A stretch of DNA of 64,000 nucleotides from Cotesia glomerata (taxonomy: Eukaryota > Arthropoda > Insecta > Hymenoptera > Braconidae): positions 19,331,152 through 19,395,151 of the forward strand of contig NC_058160.1 in assembly GCF_020080835.1 (NCBI RefSeq), in the 5' to 3' direction. Below are positions 45,977 through 57,014 of the stretch, one piece after another. The translations under genes were made by a program, and so were the position numbers. Under the pieces are notes generated by a model. That model did not search any database. It was not told the DNA's origin and worked only from the letters and a program-made list of their open reading frames with translations. How positions within the stretch are numbered: the stretch's first letter is position 1; each line of letters starts with the position of its first letter.

Positions 45977-47887
45977 ATGAACCCTCAAATATTTTCTGGA
46001 GGCCAGCTCGTCAAATTTTTGGGCAAATGGCAAGAGCTGGGAGCCCCCGAAGTAATACTTAAGATGATTTCAGGTTATCACATTCCGTTTGCAGACAAAC
46101 CAGGTCTAAATCCTCATTGGCAATCTTCCAGGTTCAAGACAACCGACTCAAGCGCGATGAGGGAACAGATCGAGCTGCTCAAGGCTCAAGGTATCTTGGA
46201 GTCCCCCAAGGATCCAGGTCCAAGCTTTATTTCCCATATGTTCCTGGTAAAGAAACCAGACGGGTCTTGGAGACCAATCTTCGACTTACGCCACCTCAAC
46301 AGGTTCGTAAAGAGGCTAGAGTTCAGTTTAATTTCGCATCTTCACATTCCAGACTTCCTGCAACCCGGAGACTGGATGGTCCGAATCGATATGTCCCAGG
46401 CATACTTTCATATCCTGGTGGCACTATCGCACCGATGCTTCCTTCGCTTCATATTCGGCAAGGAGCTATTACAGATGACGTGCTTGCCCTTCGGCCTCTC
46501 ACCTGCACCCCATGCCTTCGTTATCATAACGAACTGGATTGCGGAAATCCTTCGTTCACTAGGCATGAGGGTAGTTGTGTACATAGACGACTTCTTGATC
46601 GTAAATCAGGACAGGGAACGCCTGACGAAGCAAGTAAAGACGGCGATAAGACTGCTGGAGAGCTTAGGCTGGAAGCTAAACTTCAACAAAAGTGTTCTGA
46701 AGCCCAGTCAGATCCTCGAGTTCCTGGGGATCACGTGGGACACGAGGGGAAACAGGATGAGTCTTCCGGAGAAGAAAACTCAGAAAATAATAGCTCTAAG
46801 CCAGGAGATCAAACAACAGGGGACCTGCTCGCTAAAGCAGTCCCAACAACTTCTAGGATGCTTAAATTTTGCGACCTTCGTAACATTCCGGGGTCGTCTT
46901 CACTGTTGTCAACTCCAAAGGATGAGCAACCAGTTCAGCCAGGGACGTCCGCGCGAACAGCTGACAATCAGCAAGGAGATTGTGACAGAGCTAGAGTGGT
47001 GGCAGGGAGCAGCGGCCCTGAGCTCACCACTGCACAAAGGGTCGGTCACGAACTTTCGGACCACCGATGCAGCAGACTCGGGATGGGGAGCCCAGCTAGA
47101 CGAGATCCTGATGGCAGGTTCTTGGTCGAGGTCCCAACAAAAGTGGCACTCGAACAAGAAAGAACCATTTGCAGTAATACAGGCAATACGGAAGCACACT
47201 CAGAAGCTTCGAAATGCCCACATTCTGGTACAATCGGACAACCAGACAGTAGTCGCCTATATTCGAAAGGAGGGCGGAACCAAGTCCATCGATTTGCTCG
47301 ACTTAACCTACGAACTCTTTGCTCTTGTAGACAGTCAGAACATGACCCTGTCTGCCTTTTACCTACCAGGTCGTTACAACGGCATTGCAGACCGCCTGTA
47401 TCGAAAAGCAAGCCTCCCAGAATGGCATCTGCGCTCGTCAGCAACAAGAGAAATATTCAGAAGGTGGGGAGAACCCGAAATAGATCTCTTTGCTTCAGGA
47501 AGATCAAGAGTGGTCAAGACCTATGTCTCGATCGACTGCAGAGATCGATCCGCTTGTTATGTAGACGCCTTCAGCCGCCCGTGGGTGTACAAACAAGCTT
47601 GGATATTTCCACCGCCCAACCTCATGCCCAGAGTTCTAGCGCATCTCAACTCATATCAGGGAGAATTTCTCATAATCGCCCCCAAGTGGGAGAAGACATT
47701 CTGGATGTCGGATTTAGCCAGTCGGAGCCTGGAGCCTCCGATAACCATAGAGAGACTGGAGTCGGTCCTGGTAGACCTAGCAACCAACCTTCCTCCTCCG
47801 GAGATAGACAGCCTTACTCTACAAGCGTGGAGGATTGGATGTGGGGAAACCAGGTCAGAAACTGGTCCCAAGAAGAGAAGGAATTAA
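45977..47887 (+). CDS. DIRS ORF2: reverse transcriptase and RNase H
   Basis: 636 residues. RT blocks: SHMFLVKKPDGSWRPIFDLR (~residues 86-105), MVRIDMSQAYFHI, LPFGLSPAPHAF and the catalytic VVYIDDFLIV near residue 200. The thumb/connection LEFLGITWDT comes next. RNase H follows (TTDAADSGWGAQL, VQSDNQTVVAYI, LPGRYNGIADRLYR). A C-terminal domain (IDLFAS...WIFPPPNLMPR...FLIIAPKWEKTFW) is typical of DIRS elements. It copies element RNA to circular DNA. The frame is intact; the last 49 bp overlap the recombinase. Confidence 0.95.
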   Translation: MNPQIFSGGQLVKFLGKWQELGAPEVILKMISGYHIPFADKPGLNPHWQSSRFKTTDSSAMREQIELLKAQGILESPKDPGPSFISHMFLVKKPDGSWRPIFDLRHLNRFVKRLEFSLISHLHIPDFLQPGDWMVRIDMSQAYFHILVALSHRCFLRFIFGKELLQMTCLPFGLSPAPHAFVIITNWIAEILRSLGMRVVVYIDDFLIVNQDRERLTKQVKTAIRLLESLGWKLNFNKSVLKPSQILEFLGITWDTRGNRMSLPEKKTQKIIALSQEIKQQGTCSLKQSQQLLGCLNFATFVTFRGRLHCCQLQRMSNQFSQGRPREQLTISKEIVTELEWWQGAAALSSPLHKGSVTNFRTTDAADSGWGAQLDEILMAGSWSRSQQKWHSNKKEPFAVIQAIRKHTQKLRNAHILVQSDNQTVVAYIRKEGGTKSIDLLDLTYELFALVDSQNMTLSAFYLPGRYNGIADRLYRKASLPEWHLRSSATREIFRRWGEPEIDLFASGRSRVVKTYVSIDCRDRSACYVDAFSRPWVYKQAWIFPPPNLMPRVLAHLNSYQGEFLIIAPKWEKTFWMSDLASRSLEPPITIERLESVLVDLATNLPPPEIDSLTLQAWRIGCGETRSETGPKKRRN

Positions 47888-48831
47888 TAAAAGACAGCTG
47901 GAGACAGTCAACTCTTGAGACTTATAGAGCTCCCATTCGCAGGTGGCTTGAGTGGTGCAGTGAGACAGGTGTTAACCCGGGTGCTCCTAGGGGACACGAA
48001 CTAGCTAGGTTCCTCGCAAGTCTGTGCATCAAGGACAAGCTAGCACCCAGCACTATCTTGGTCCACAAGTCTGCAATATCAACATTCTGCTCCGGCGGTA
48101 ATGTCACGAGCCTGTCATCAGATTTCCTAGTCAGGCAGGTATTAAAAGGAATATCGTTATCACGACCAAGAGAAGATCACGCGCCGATTTGGGATGCACA
48201 GATCCTTTATGATTGGCTGTCAACGAGCCCACCACAGCTCACTTTCTTCGAAATCTCGAGACGCACGGCCTCATTACTTCTGTTGGCCTCAGGTCGGCGC
48301 ATTCATGACCTAACTCTACTAAAGATTTCGCCGGATCACTTAGACAATCTCGGGGATGAGATTATTCTCTGGCCAGCCTTCGGTTCAAAGACCGACCGAG
48401 CATCTTTTCGTCAAGCTGGTTGGAAGATTTCGAAACACGAGAACTTACGACTATGTCCGGTTACCTGGGTAAGAGCCCTACTAAAGAAGTCAGAAGAGAG
48501 AAGGCAGGGAACAGAGCTAGAGGAGCTGTTTATCACTCTGACTGGTCCAGTCAAGGCAGCTTCACGCACTGTGATAGCAGGCTGGATTAAATCAGCTCTG
48601 AAAGCAGCGGGAATAGACGCTACTCCAGGAAGCGTCCGATCAGCAGTGGTCTCCCGAGGATGGTTAGATAATCTCCCTCTTCAGGAGATTCTCGAACGGG
48701 GTAATTGGAGATGTTCCGAGACCTTTTGGAACCACTACTGCCGCCAGGTTGTGGCCAAGCAAAAAGACAACCCTGGTCTACTGTTCAAGAACTTCAGGGC
48801 AGTGAACTTGCAAACTAACAAGAATACTTGA
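47839..48831 (+). CDS. DIRS ORF3: tyrosine recombinase (integrase)
   Basis: 330 residues from ATG 47839. An N-terminal SAM-like region (RQSTLETYRAPIRRWLEWC, HELARFLASLC) is followed by the catalytic domain: first Arg in ASGRRIHDLTLL, a second box TPGSVRSAVVSRGW, RGNWRCSETFWNHYCR with the nucleophile Tyr in HYCR. The box-II His of the usual HxxR is Gly here (G-S-V-R). The recombinase integrates the circular DNA. The same frame is open far upstream, to 46117 in the RT region, so the true start is uncertain and could be upstream (RQPYSTSVEDW). Confidence 0.88.
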   Translation: MWGNQVRNWSQEEKELIKDSWRQSTLETYRAPIRRWLEWCSETGVNPGAPRGHELARFLASLCIKDKLAPSTILVHKSAISTFCSGGNVTSLSSDFLVRQVLKGISLSRPREDHAPIWDAQILYDWLSTSPPQLTFFEISRRTASLLLLASGRRIHDLTLLKISPDHLDNLGDEIILWPAFGSKTDRASFRQAGWKISKHENLRLCPVTWVRALLKKSEERRQGTELEELFITLTGPVKAASRTVIAGWIKSALKAAGIDATPGSVRSAVVSRGWLDNLPLQEILERGNWRCSETFWNHYCRQVVAKQKDNPGLLFKNFRAVNLQTNKNT

Positions 48832-49089
48832 GGTACTCAAGACGCCCTGTCTACCGTTTAAGCATGTAATAAAGTAATATATTTATATTTGTATAAGAGT
48901 TTCAGTTCAGCACATTAAAGTCATAAGTCAAAAGTGCTCTAATTAGTAAAAATATGTATCTTTAGTCATAGCAATAAATGAAAGTAAACAAACGAAGATT
49001 TTTCCACATTTTGCCCTAGAAAAAATAGACATTATTCATATTAATAACTCACATAGCGTTGAGTGATCACCTCTAGAAATCAAACACGT

Positions 49090-49191
49090 CTCTCATAGGG
49101 ATGCCGTGTATCGGCTATAGGGGACATAATGCAAGTATTTTGAATTACAACAAAATACGTATTATGATCCCGAACCGATACACGGCATCCC
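49090..49191 (+). other. DIRS internal complementary region
   Basis: 49090-49130 is the reverse complement of the left terminus 44581-44621 with one mismatch. 49131-49191 is the exact reverse complement of the right terminus 49370-49430. The junction CATAAT|GCAAG records the end-to-end join of the circular form. In DIRS-1 models this region is the template that restores the element ends. Confidence 0.93.
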
Positions 49192-49619
49192 GGTGGAGTC
49201 CTTACTGAGGAGAGCCACTATGACGAGAGACGCGGCAGTTGCCGCGCTTACAGGTGATCACGTGATAAATCAAGCCCCCGCGGTCCCGCGGGGAGGTAAG
49301 TTGACACAAAAAGAACCATAAGATGGCGTGGTGGTAGGCGAATTTAGGTAAATAACAGCTTCTCTCATAGGGATGCCGTGTATCGGTTCGGGATCATAAT
49401 ACGTATTTTGTTGTAATTCAAAATACTTGCATTTTGATTATCAAAATACCAAGTATTGTGGTTATCAAAATACTTTTTTCTCAGTGTACAAACGTAGGAT
49501 AACGCGATAGATAAAATATTTAGAAAGATTTTTATCTTGTTACACCAAAGAAGTATAACTTCTAACGTGCGTACATAAGTACACACACACACTTTTTTTT
49601 TAATCAATGAATTAAGTTT

Positions 49620-50127
49620 ATGTATTATTATAAATATTATTTTATAAAAAATAAATTTTCTTCATATGAGCAATCTACTTCCATTTCGGCTGCTGAATGG
49701 CTACTATACATTCATGGAACTAATATGACTACGGACGATGTATACAGCCAATTTAAAATCGATAGTCTCCTAAGTCGTCGACAAGTTGCCGATTTGATAT
49801 TTTTCTATAAATCCGTCAACGGACATATTGAATCACCAGAGATACGTGAACAATTTCAAAGTATCCATCTAAGGCCACGCTTAAGACAATATAGATTATT
49901 GGACGCTATTAATCACTGCCAGGATACTAACTTCTTTGAGGATTCACTATCTGCTTTCATAACAAAGATCAAAAATACGATTCTAAACAACTAATTCATG
50001 TGCAATATCACCAATTTCATCATTTATATTTATATTAAATTCAAACATCACTTAAAATATATTATTGTTACTATTTATGTATATTGCCGATCGGCGCTCT
50101 TTTGCAATAAATAAATAAATAAATAAT
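49620..50127 (+). pseudogene. 5'-truncated LINE 3' fragment (Jockey/CR1-like RT C-terminus)
   Basis: The 124-residue frame 49620-49994 ends with the C-terminal region of Jockey/CR1-type LINEs: FKIDSLLSRRQVADLIFFYK, SVNGHIESPEI, HLRPRLRQYRLLDAIN, NFFEDSLSAFITKI. It is followed by a short 3' UTR and an (AATA)n tail CAATAAATAAATAAATAAAT near 50107. RT catalytic motifs are missing. The N-terminal 20 codons probably are flanking sequence. Confidence 0.72.
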
Positions 50128-50876
50128 ACTCCAATAATAATGTAACCAACATTTTTTCTTCCGGCTAAACTGCTACTTTCAGGATCATTCGAAATTTGAA
50201 TAGCGCGCTACACGCGTCTTACTTTTTAACCAATGAAGAATCATGTCTCGTTTTTTGCCAGTTTCAACTAATGACTAACTTCATAACGTTCATGTATTAT
50301 TTAGACGATCATTATTGAGTCTGGAACACTGTTGTTCTTATAATCGAATAATGAAAAACAATATAAGTTTATATGATTCAACATTATTTATTTATCGCAG
50401 AATATGAAAAAAACAGAATTGTTCTATTATTTAAAATAATATATCATTGTATAAACCAAAAAATTCTAATTTTATTAATTGAAAATATGTATTTTCTATG
50501 TATGCTGATTACAATTGTTTATGTTTTTAGAGTATTTATTAAGAGATTGAGATTCATTTCCATTCATTCCGACACTTAATTATTATTCCTGATTCATTAT
50601 TATAACTTTTATATTCCTAATAATAACCAACACCTAAATGAGCATACTATTTTAAACCTAAAAAGTGAAGTGATACGGAATTTAGAAAATCAATTCTGAG
50701 AAAAGGTCAGTCACCAGATTTAGTGATCAATTGTTTACAGGTTTTTAAATTATATATTTATATACAAATAAGAAAAATAGTTAGAATAAATTATGACGAA
50801 TCAAATAATCATATAAATGATATTTTTTATTATCCATAAAATTCTACATATTTTGGAATTATAACAATTAAACAAT
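50128..50876. other. Upstream region of the pelle-like gene
   Basis: 750 bp, no other gene. It probably contains the promoter and 5' UTR; no specific element recognised. Confidence 0.5.
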
Positions 50877-52607
50877 ATGTCAACAACTCCAATCTGGGAA
50901 AAATGTAAATATATTTATAATTTACCTTATAACGCACGTGTAGAATTGTGCAATATATTGAATCAAAATGACAAATGGGAAGAACTTGCTGGTAAGTTTG
51001 TTTGAAATATATTTTTTCGAGGGTAAAAATAAAAAAAAATCATTATTTTTTTGATTGATATGAAATAGGTAGATGGATGCAATATGATCTGCTCGCAATT
51101 CAAAATCTCCGGAGAGAAAAAAATCCTGCTGATGAATTATTAAGTCTATGGAGTATTCATAATCATACCAATTTAGAGTTGTTCATTTTGCTTCAAAGAA
51201 TGCAGCATTATCGTGCGATGGGTGTATTAAAGCCATTTATTGAAAATAAATATCACTGTTTATTGGAGAAAGGAGAAGGAAATTTACAATTTGCGATAAA
51301 AAATGAAAAAAGTACTCAACCGGTAAATGAATTAAAAATTGACACACAAAATTTTGATAAAAGAATGTATCATTCTCCAACTCCTCCAAAAATTGTTCTG
51401 AAAGATTATAATAATAAAATAATTAACCAAATCGGACGGATAAATTTATTAGAAACAGCTCCAAGTGATTCAAACAATCTTTTGGCTGGTTCGTCGTCAG
51501 TCCCTTCTCGAATTTCACCAATTTTAGGTTGCACTGGGACTTCCCAAAAGTTAAATGGATTGTCACTTAAAACAGAAATATCATTGCCTCAAATACCATA
51601 TGAAGAACTTACTCGTGCAACTGATAATTGGAATCAACATAAAATTTTAGGAAAAGGTGGTTTTGGAACAGTATATCGAGGTATAAATATTTTATTTATA
51701 CATATATATTTAATCTTGATCAAAATTATCAAAGAAGATTTGATTTAGGAATATGGAAGAATACAGATGTGGCTATAAAAAAAATAGAACGCAGAGGTCC
51801 CGAATCTGACGATAGCTATATAATTCAACTCCAACAATCACTCAGAGAAATAGCAATTCTAAATTCTCGACCTCATGACAATATTTTATCGATCTACGCA
51901 TTTAGTATTGGTGGTCAAGCACCGTGTCTTGTTTATCAATTTATGAAAAATGGTTCACTTGAAGATTGGATATCGTTACGACGAAGATCACCTCCTTTGA
52001 CTTGGCTACAACGGCATGAAATAATAAAAGGTATTGCTCGAGGATTACAATATTTACATACAATCGGCGAACGACCGCTTATTCATGGTGACATAAAAAG
52101 TGCTAATATTTTATTGGATAAAAGTTTTGAACCACGAATTGGTGATTTTGGCTTAGCACGAGAAGGACCAATCAAAGATTTTATGAAGGTAATTTTACAT
52201 TTGAATTATATTAGACTATCTATATTATAGGTACCATAAATAACTTTATTTATTCCATATCATAGGTCAGTAAAGTACATGGAACAAAACCATATTTACC
52301 TGAAGAATTTTTGAGAGGAAAAATTTTGTCAACAAAAGTCGATACTTACAGTTATGGAATTGTTTGCTTCGAATTAGCAACAGGCCTACCTGCCTACGAT
52401 GATGCGAGAATTGAGTATAAATTTCTTAAAGATTTTATTGATAGCTGGAGTGATAAAGATATTTTTTTCTTGAAAGATAAAAAAGCTGGTGATGAAAGTG
52501 AAAAAGTTTTTGGTAATTTAATTTTACTTGGTAAGTGGTGTTCTAATAGATTAGCTAAAGATAGACCTGAAATGGAGCTTGTTTTTAAAAAATTAAATAG
52601 TATATAA
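50877..52607 (+). CDS. pll: Pelle/IRAK-type serine-threonine kinase, four exons (50877-50991, 51069-51680, 51749-52188, 52266-52607)
   Basis: Splicing at GT-AG sites gives 502 aa. Residues ~5-105 form a death domain (IYNLPYNARVELCNILNQND, WEELAGRWMQYD), the module that binds Tube/MyD88 in Toll signalling. A linker (~106-205) follows, then the kinase domain: GKGGFGTVYRG (ends ~242), VAIKK with the ATP Lys at ~253, HGDIKSANILLD with catalytic Asp ~357, and DFGLAR at ~375. HGD instead of HRD is normal for Pelle/IRAK. In insects Pelle phosphorylates downstream of Toll to release Dorsal-type NF-kB factors in immunity and patterning. Introns are 77, 68 and 77 nt. No lesions. The gene lies upstream of an acireductone dioxygenase in tail-to-tail orientation. 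Confidence 0.93.
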
Positions 52608-54202
52608 CTTTTAATAAGTAATCACTTTTTAATTAATTTATTAACGGCGTATTTTATTACAATTTAGATTTTGTTAATCAAATGAAAGAAATAAAAAAAA
52701 AATTATCTAAATCGTAAGAAACATCCGCCGCTTTTTGACGTGTATGAAACTTAAAAAAAAAATGAATTTTAGATTTTACATTATTAATGAATTTATTTCT
52801 GTTGTTATAAAATTAAATTTTTTGAAATTAAACAATTCATATAATCAAAAATATTAATTTCGCTTGTTTGTGGCAATAATAAAAATTTTCTTTAGAGTAA
52901 CTCAACGTCTAAAATACAATTACAATTAAATTTTCCTGGAGCGCGTTAATTATCGTATGTTGTCCCTTTTTATATTTAATTATAATATAATTATGCATAG
53001 AGATAAGTGAATTTGAATTTTCGATCACTTAGAAAATTTTTTTTTGACAAATATGATGGAAAAATTTATAATAATTAAAGTTTACGTATACTAAGTAGGA
53101 TCATTGAATAGCGTGAATTATCAAAATGTAATAAATATATTCTTTACAGAATAAAAAGTTATTTTTCTGTGATATTAAACAATAATATTTTTATGTAAAT
53201 AATAATATAAGTACAACAGAATGAAAATAGTTTTTTCCTATTCATTTTATATAAACAATAAGATTATTTTCTACATTACTCTTAATAATTATAAATAATG
53301 AAACAGAAGAAATAAACAATTTAAATATAAGTTATATATTTTTTAAAATTTTATAAAAACAACTAGAAAATATTTTATATTCTTAGAAGATATTATTGTT
53401 ATATTACTAATTACAAATGTATATTTATATAATATATAATATATAATAAAGTGAAAAAATCTTTAAATATGCTTGAAAATAATTCCAAAAATGTTTATAC
53501 ATAAATTTTTATACTCATTATTAAAGCAACAAAATTTATTTGTGGTGCTAATTAGTTGCTCCATTTAGAATTTTGTTGCTTGCTTAGATTCCGAGAAATC
53601 AATATTAATATCCGTCAAAAATGGGTTTTGCTACTGCTAGTTTGGCGACGCTTAGAAAATATTGTTACTGTCATATATATTTGTAAAATATGTTTGAACA
53701 TTAAATATATTTTTCTGATTACTCATCGTACAAATTTTTTTTACCAAATTTTTTCATTTTCAATTATTGATGCCAATCAACTAATTATGTAGCTCCGAAT
53801 TAAGTTTAATGAAGTGGATTGTTAGCTAATGTTTTGAAAAGACTTTATATTTTAGTTGATTTTGTTGATCTTTCTCACTTCTATTAGAAAATAATGTGTT
53901 CAGGCTATTTGATAATGACAAATTTATTTGATCAGAGATTAAAAATAAAATATATATACTTTGAAGTGAATTGATGATTCAAAAATAATTTTAGAGAAAG
54001 GTGAATGAGATAAAAGCTAGAAAAAATTGATCATACTGTAAATCCTACTCAATGACACATTGGAATCAGCTGATTATATTTTTGAATATGATTTTCATTT
54101 CATATATTGAAATATTTTTAAAATATATTCTATAAAGAATGTAAGCAAAAAATGTAACACAATAATTGGATTTTTGGAATTATTTTTGTTTAGACTAGTG
54201 TC
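52608..54202. other. Intergenic, 3' side of pll and of the dioxygenase gene
   Basis: About 1.6 kb of very AT-rich sequence between two convergent genes. No coding frame recognised. Multiple AATAAA-like signals are present, as expected of composition. Confidence 0.5.
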
Positions 54203-54996
54203 TTATATAACAGCATTAAAATTATTTTTTAAACGCTCTAAATATATTTGACGGCATTCCACTTCATCAGCTGGTCTGTTATAAGGTAGCCATATTGGTT
54301 CACCAACAAAATAACGTTTCGCTTTTATGTAGTTCTATTAAAAAAAAAAATAATAAACAAAGAGCATTAAAACATTTTATAAAAATAAGTAAGTTAAAAT
54401 GAAATCTTGAAGTATTTTACATTCATATCCAACGTAAATCGATGATATATCCCGCTAGGAATAATTATCAAATCTCCTGATTGAACTTCGATTCGTATCC
54501 ATTCATCATTTTTATCTCGAACATCAAAGTATCCTGATCCTTCTAATACTAATCGAATCTCTTCATCAGTATGTAGATGTTCCGTAAAAAAAGTTTTCAG
54601 CTGTTAAAATAACGTACGAATTAGTTAAAGTTAAAATGTCAACAATATAAAAATATTAATACAATACTTTATTATTATAATCCTGCAAGCATTCTTCTGA
54701 ACACACAATCTCATCTTCATAAGAATATCCACGCTTTGACCTTAACTCTTGTAATATTTTATCTGATCCGTAATTTTGTGGATTGATCTAATCATTATTG
54801 AATGAAAATAAATTGGATAGACATTAAATAAAAAATAAGAATATCAATAAAGTAAATATTAAGTTAAATTAACCTTGAAATGTTCCACTCCAGTGCGTTT
54901 GAATAATTCAGACAAAGAAAGATACTTTGGAGGTTGTCTATGATGATCTAAACGTTGATCGCTATCAGTGTCGTCCATATACCAGGCTTGAACCAT
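54203..54996 (-). CDS. Adi1: Acireductone dioxygenase, four exons (54996-54874, 54787-54668, 54600-54421, 54334-54203)
   Basis: Splicing gives an intact 184-aa protein, the usual length of the family (about 180). It starts [20 protein letters not shown] and contains the cupin metal-binding motif [10 protein letters not shown] (His89, His91, Glu95) and the fourth ligand in IYHRF (His134). All introns are phase 0. The enzyme oxidises the acireductone intermediate of the methionine salvage pathway, to the 2-keto precursor of methionine with Fe2+ or to an off-pathway product with Ni2+; it is cytosolic. No lesions. Assignment is by family signature and length. Confidence 0.95.
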
Positions 54997-55482
54997 TTTT
55001 ACAATTACTTGTTATTAGAATTATTATAAAATAATAGCTACAATGAAAAAACTATTAAAAAATATCTTGGTTATACAAGCCGTAAATGTAGTAAGCAACT
55101 GATAGTTTAATAGACTGATTGCAACTGGTAAGGGACCTAAATATGACTTATATTTTATTAATGTTATGGCCGGAGTGAAACGTAATTATTATATGATGTT
55201 GTAGCATTTATATATACATAAATAGCATGATACTTAAAGTATATAATTGCATGTTTACTAAAGATAAGTGTTAATATAAAAAGATGCAAATCATTCTATA
55301 TCGCTAAATTTTTATTTATGAAATGATAACAAAGTATTTTTATAATTATAATAGAGTTTACGCAGTTTATATTTTCAAACAGATTGAATGTTTATTATAT
55401 GAAATCAATGTCAATGTAAATACGTGAATAATTTTAAAAAATCATATAAATATTAAGATGCTGAAGGTATTATTGTTATTTT
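54997..55482. other. Upstream region of Adi1
   Basis: About 490 bp, AT-rich, no other gene seen; presumably includes the Adi1 promoter. Confidence 0.5.
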
Positions 55483-56418
55483 CCCTAGCGGTTTTGTAAA
55501 TGCCGAAAAAATGTCGCAATTATACAGTATTAATGCGGTATTTTTTCAGCATTTTTTCGGTTGTTTTGGTCAGTTTTTTTATCGAAAAATTACGGAACAT
55601 TTACCGTAAAAATGCGATACATTTACGCTGAAAATGCGGCATATTTACGGTAATAAGGCGGTAAAATGACTGTATTAAAACCATATTTAAAAAATGGTGT
55701 CAAATTAAATAACGCTCGGACTGGGATTCGAACCCAGAACCTCCCGGGGACATGTCGGCTACTCTACCATTTGAGTTACCCGGTCCATACAATATCATTT
55801 TTTTGCTTATTCTATATACATTAAGCCACACCGTTCATCTTACGATAAGCATATTTAAAATTAAATAATATAATTATATATGTGAAACAATATAACTTTT
55901 CGATTTTAGAAAATTTGCAACTTTCCAAGTGAGAAATTAAAAATTGAAATTAAAATTAGAATATATTTACTTAACATATGTATTATTTTATATTAATTAT
56001 CGCTAAATACCTAATTAAAAATAATATTCCACATATTTTTATTCAAAACAGTATTTGTTTTTGCAAAGTAGCGATGGAGAATAAAAAGCAAAATTTGAAA
56101 TTTTTCATTTTATTCATTTCTAACATAGAAGTGAACTAAAAATAAAACTAAATCTTTAATAATTGTCTATTATGTCAGAAAATATTATTTGGAATTTTTT
56201 GGGTAAAATTTGGGCATTAATGCGGTAATTGTATAGTATATTTTTGGTAACTGTACAGCATAAGTGCAGTATATATACTGTATAACTACAGTATAAAAAC
56301 TGGCCAAAACAACTATAGTTTAACCGCATTATTACCGAATTATAACGGTAAATATACGGCATGAGCATAAATGCCGAAAAATTACGGTATTTTTACGGCA
56401 TTATCAAAACCGCGAGGG
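55483..56418. mobile_element. Word-array foldback element T1 with tRNA-like core
   Basis: Ends CCCTAGCGGTTTTGTAAATG and CGGCATTATCAAAACCGCGAGGG share the inverted repeat CCCTAGCGGTTTTG with a mismatch. The left arm repeats words such as AAATGCCG, TACGGTAA, ATTTTTTCGG. The right arm repeats them in reverse (CGGTATTTTTACGGCA). A tRNA-like sequence (minus) lies near the middle, next to AT-rich filler. No coding frame. Same ends and a related core as T2 (59405-60587), but different arm words. Confidence 0.78.
55713..55786 (-). other. tRNA-like sequence in core of T1
   Basis: Minus strand: GGACCGGGTAACTC, AAATGGTAGAGT (box A-like, with D-stem ACTC/GAGT) and GGTTCGAATCC (box B) in a perfect T-arm CTGGG-TTCGAAT-CCCAG. 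The acceptor and anticodon stems are poor, so it is not a working tRNA. It aligns with the core of T2. Confidence 0.68.
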
Positions 56419-57014
56419 TTCATTTTAAATATATTCTAAACCAGTTTTATTAATACGTTGATTTTTTGTTAGAATCCAACTTTTGTTTATTCTTAGCAGC
56501 TGAAATCATGATTCCCCTATTTTATTATTTATCAAGTTATAAAATATGTCAGAAGATTCAAAACAGTAGTATTTTGCTCTTTTAAAATATAACTTTGCGT
56601 TGCGAGTGCTTTTTTTACTTGCAGTGTCTCACTAATACATATTTGCGCATAATGTCTGATAGATTGAATAGTGTTTTGCAAAATATCGCTCTCAGAAAAA
56701 TTTTTAGTAAATTATTGAAAATATGGAAAAATTTTTTTAAATCCACATGTTTCAAATCATTTGGGAGATCTAGCGAAATCAAATTAAAAGATCGGCTAAA
56801 ATTACAAATTTATAATATATGAGTTATTATAGATCTTAGATTTTTGTGTTCGTGAGCGAGTATTTTTTATTTGAACCAAGAATATCTATATTGTTTTTTT
56901 ATTCCAACAATTTGTTCCTTTTCATGATACTATTTCTACTTCATTCAAAAATATAGTTATGCATAACGACATTGATAAAAACATTATCTTGAGTTAAAAG
57001 AAAAAATCTGAAAG
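56419..57014. other. No gene recognised
   Basis: About 600 bp. A 75-codon frame at 56595-56822 lacks recognisable motifs and is probably incidental. Confidence 0.45.

Larger units (their letters stand above)
44581..49430 (+). mobile_element. DIRS-type tyrosine-recombinase retrotransposon, apparently complete
   Basis: 4850 bp. Inverted terminal repeats 44581-44775 and about 49210-49430 share ATTCGCCTACCACCACGCC, CCGCGGGACCGCGGG and CGGCAACTGCCGCGTCTC. An internal complementary region at 49090-49191 joins the reverse complement of the left end (TATAGGGGACATAAT) to that of the right end (GCAAGTATTTTGAATTAC). This is the DIRS-1 architecture, in which a circular intermediate is integrated by a tyrosine recombinase without a staggered target duplication. 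Three overlapping or abutting frames are all intact, and the 61-bp right half of the complementary region matches the right end perfectly, so the insertion is young. Confidence 0.93.
43701..49486. mobile_element. Word-array foldback element M2, host of the DIRS insertion
   Basis: Ends CACTGAGAAAAAAGTATTTT and AAAATACTTTTTTCTCAGTG are 20-bp perfect inverted repeats. The arms carry the word GATAATCAAAATACTTGGTAT in degenerate copies (43740-43790, 44240-44310, 44555-44580; 49431-49475 in reverse). Without the DIRS element it is about 940 bp. No coding frame of its own. Confidence 0.75.

Noticed and set aside
46117..47838. Very long plus-strand frame overlapping the DIRS reverse transcriptase as a separate protein
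   Set aside because: Its translation has no recognisable domain until the recombinase begins near 47839; RT motifs are unambiguous in the other frame. Kept only as an observation about overlap.
52075..52120. Inactive kinase because HRD is HGD
   Set aside because: HGD is the normal form in Pelle/IRAK kinases; Lys, Asp and DFG are all present.
53556..53792. 78-residue frame downstream of pll
   Set aside because: No recognisable motif and AT-driven composition.
55713..55786. Functional tRNA gene
   Set aside because: T-arm and D-arm are good, but acceptor and anticodon stems do not pair, and the sequence lies in the core of a foldback element. The similar sequences at 37654, 60161 and 63651 were rejected as tRNA genes for the same reason.
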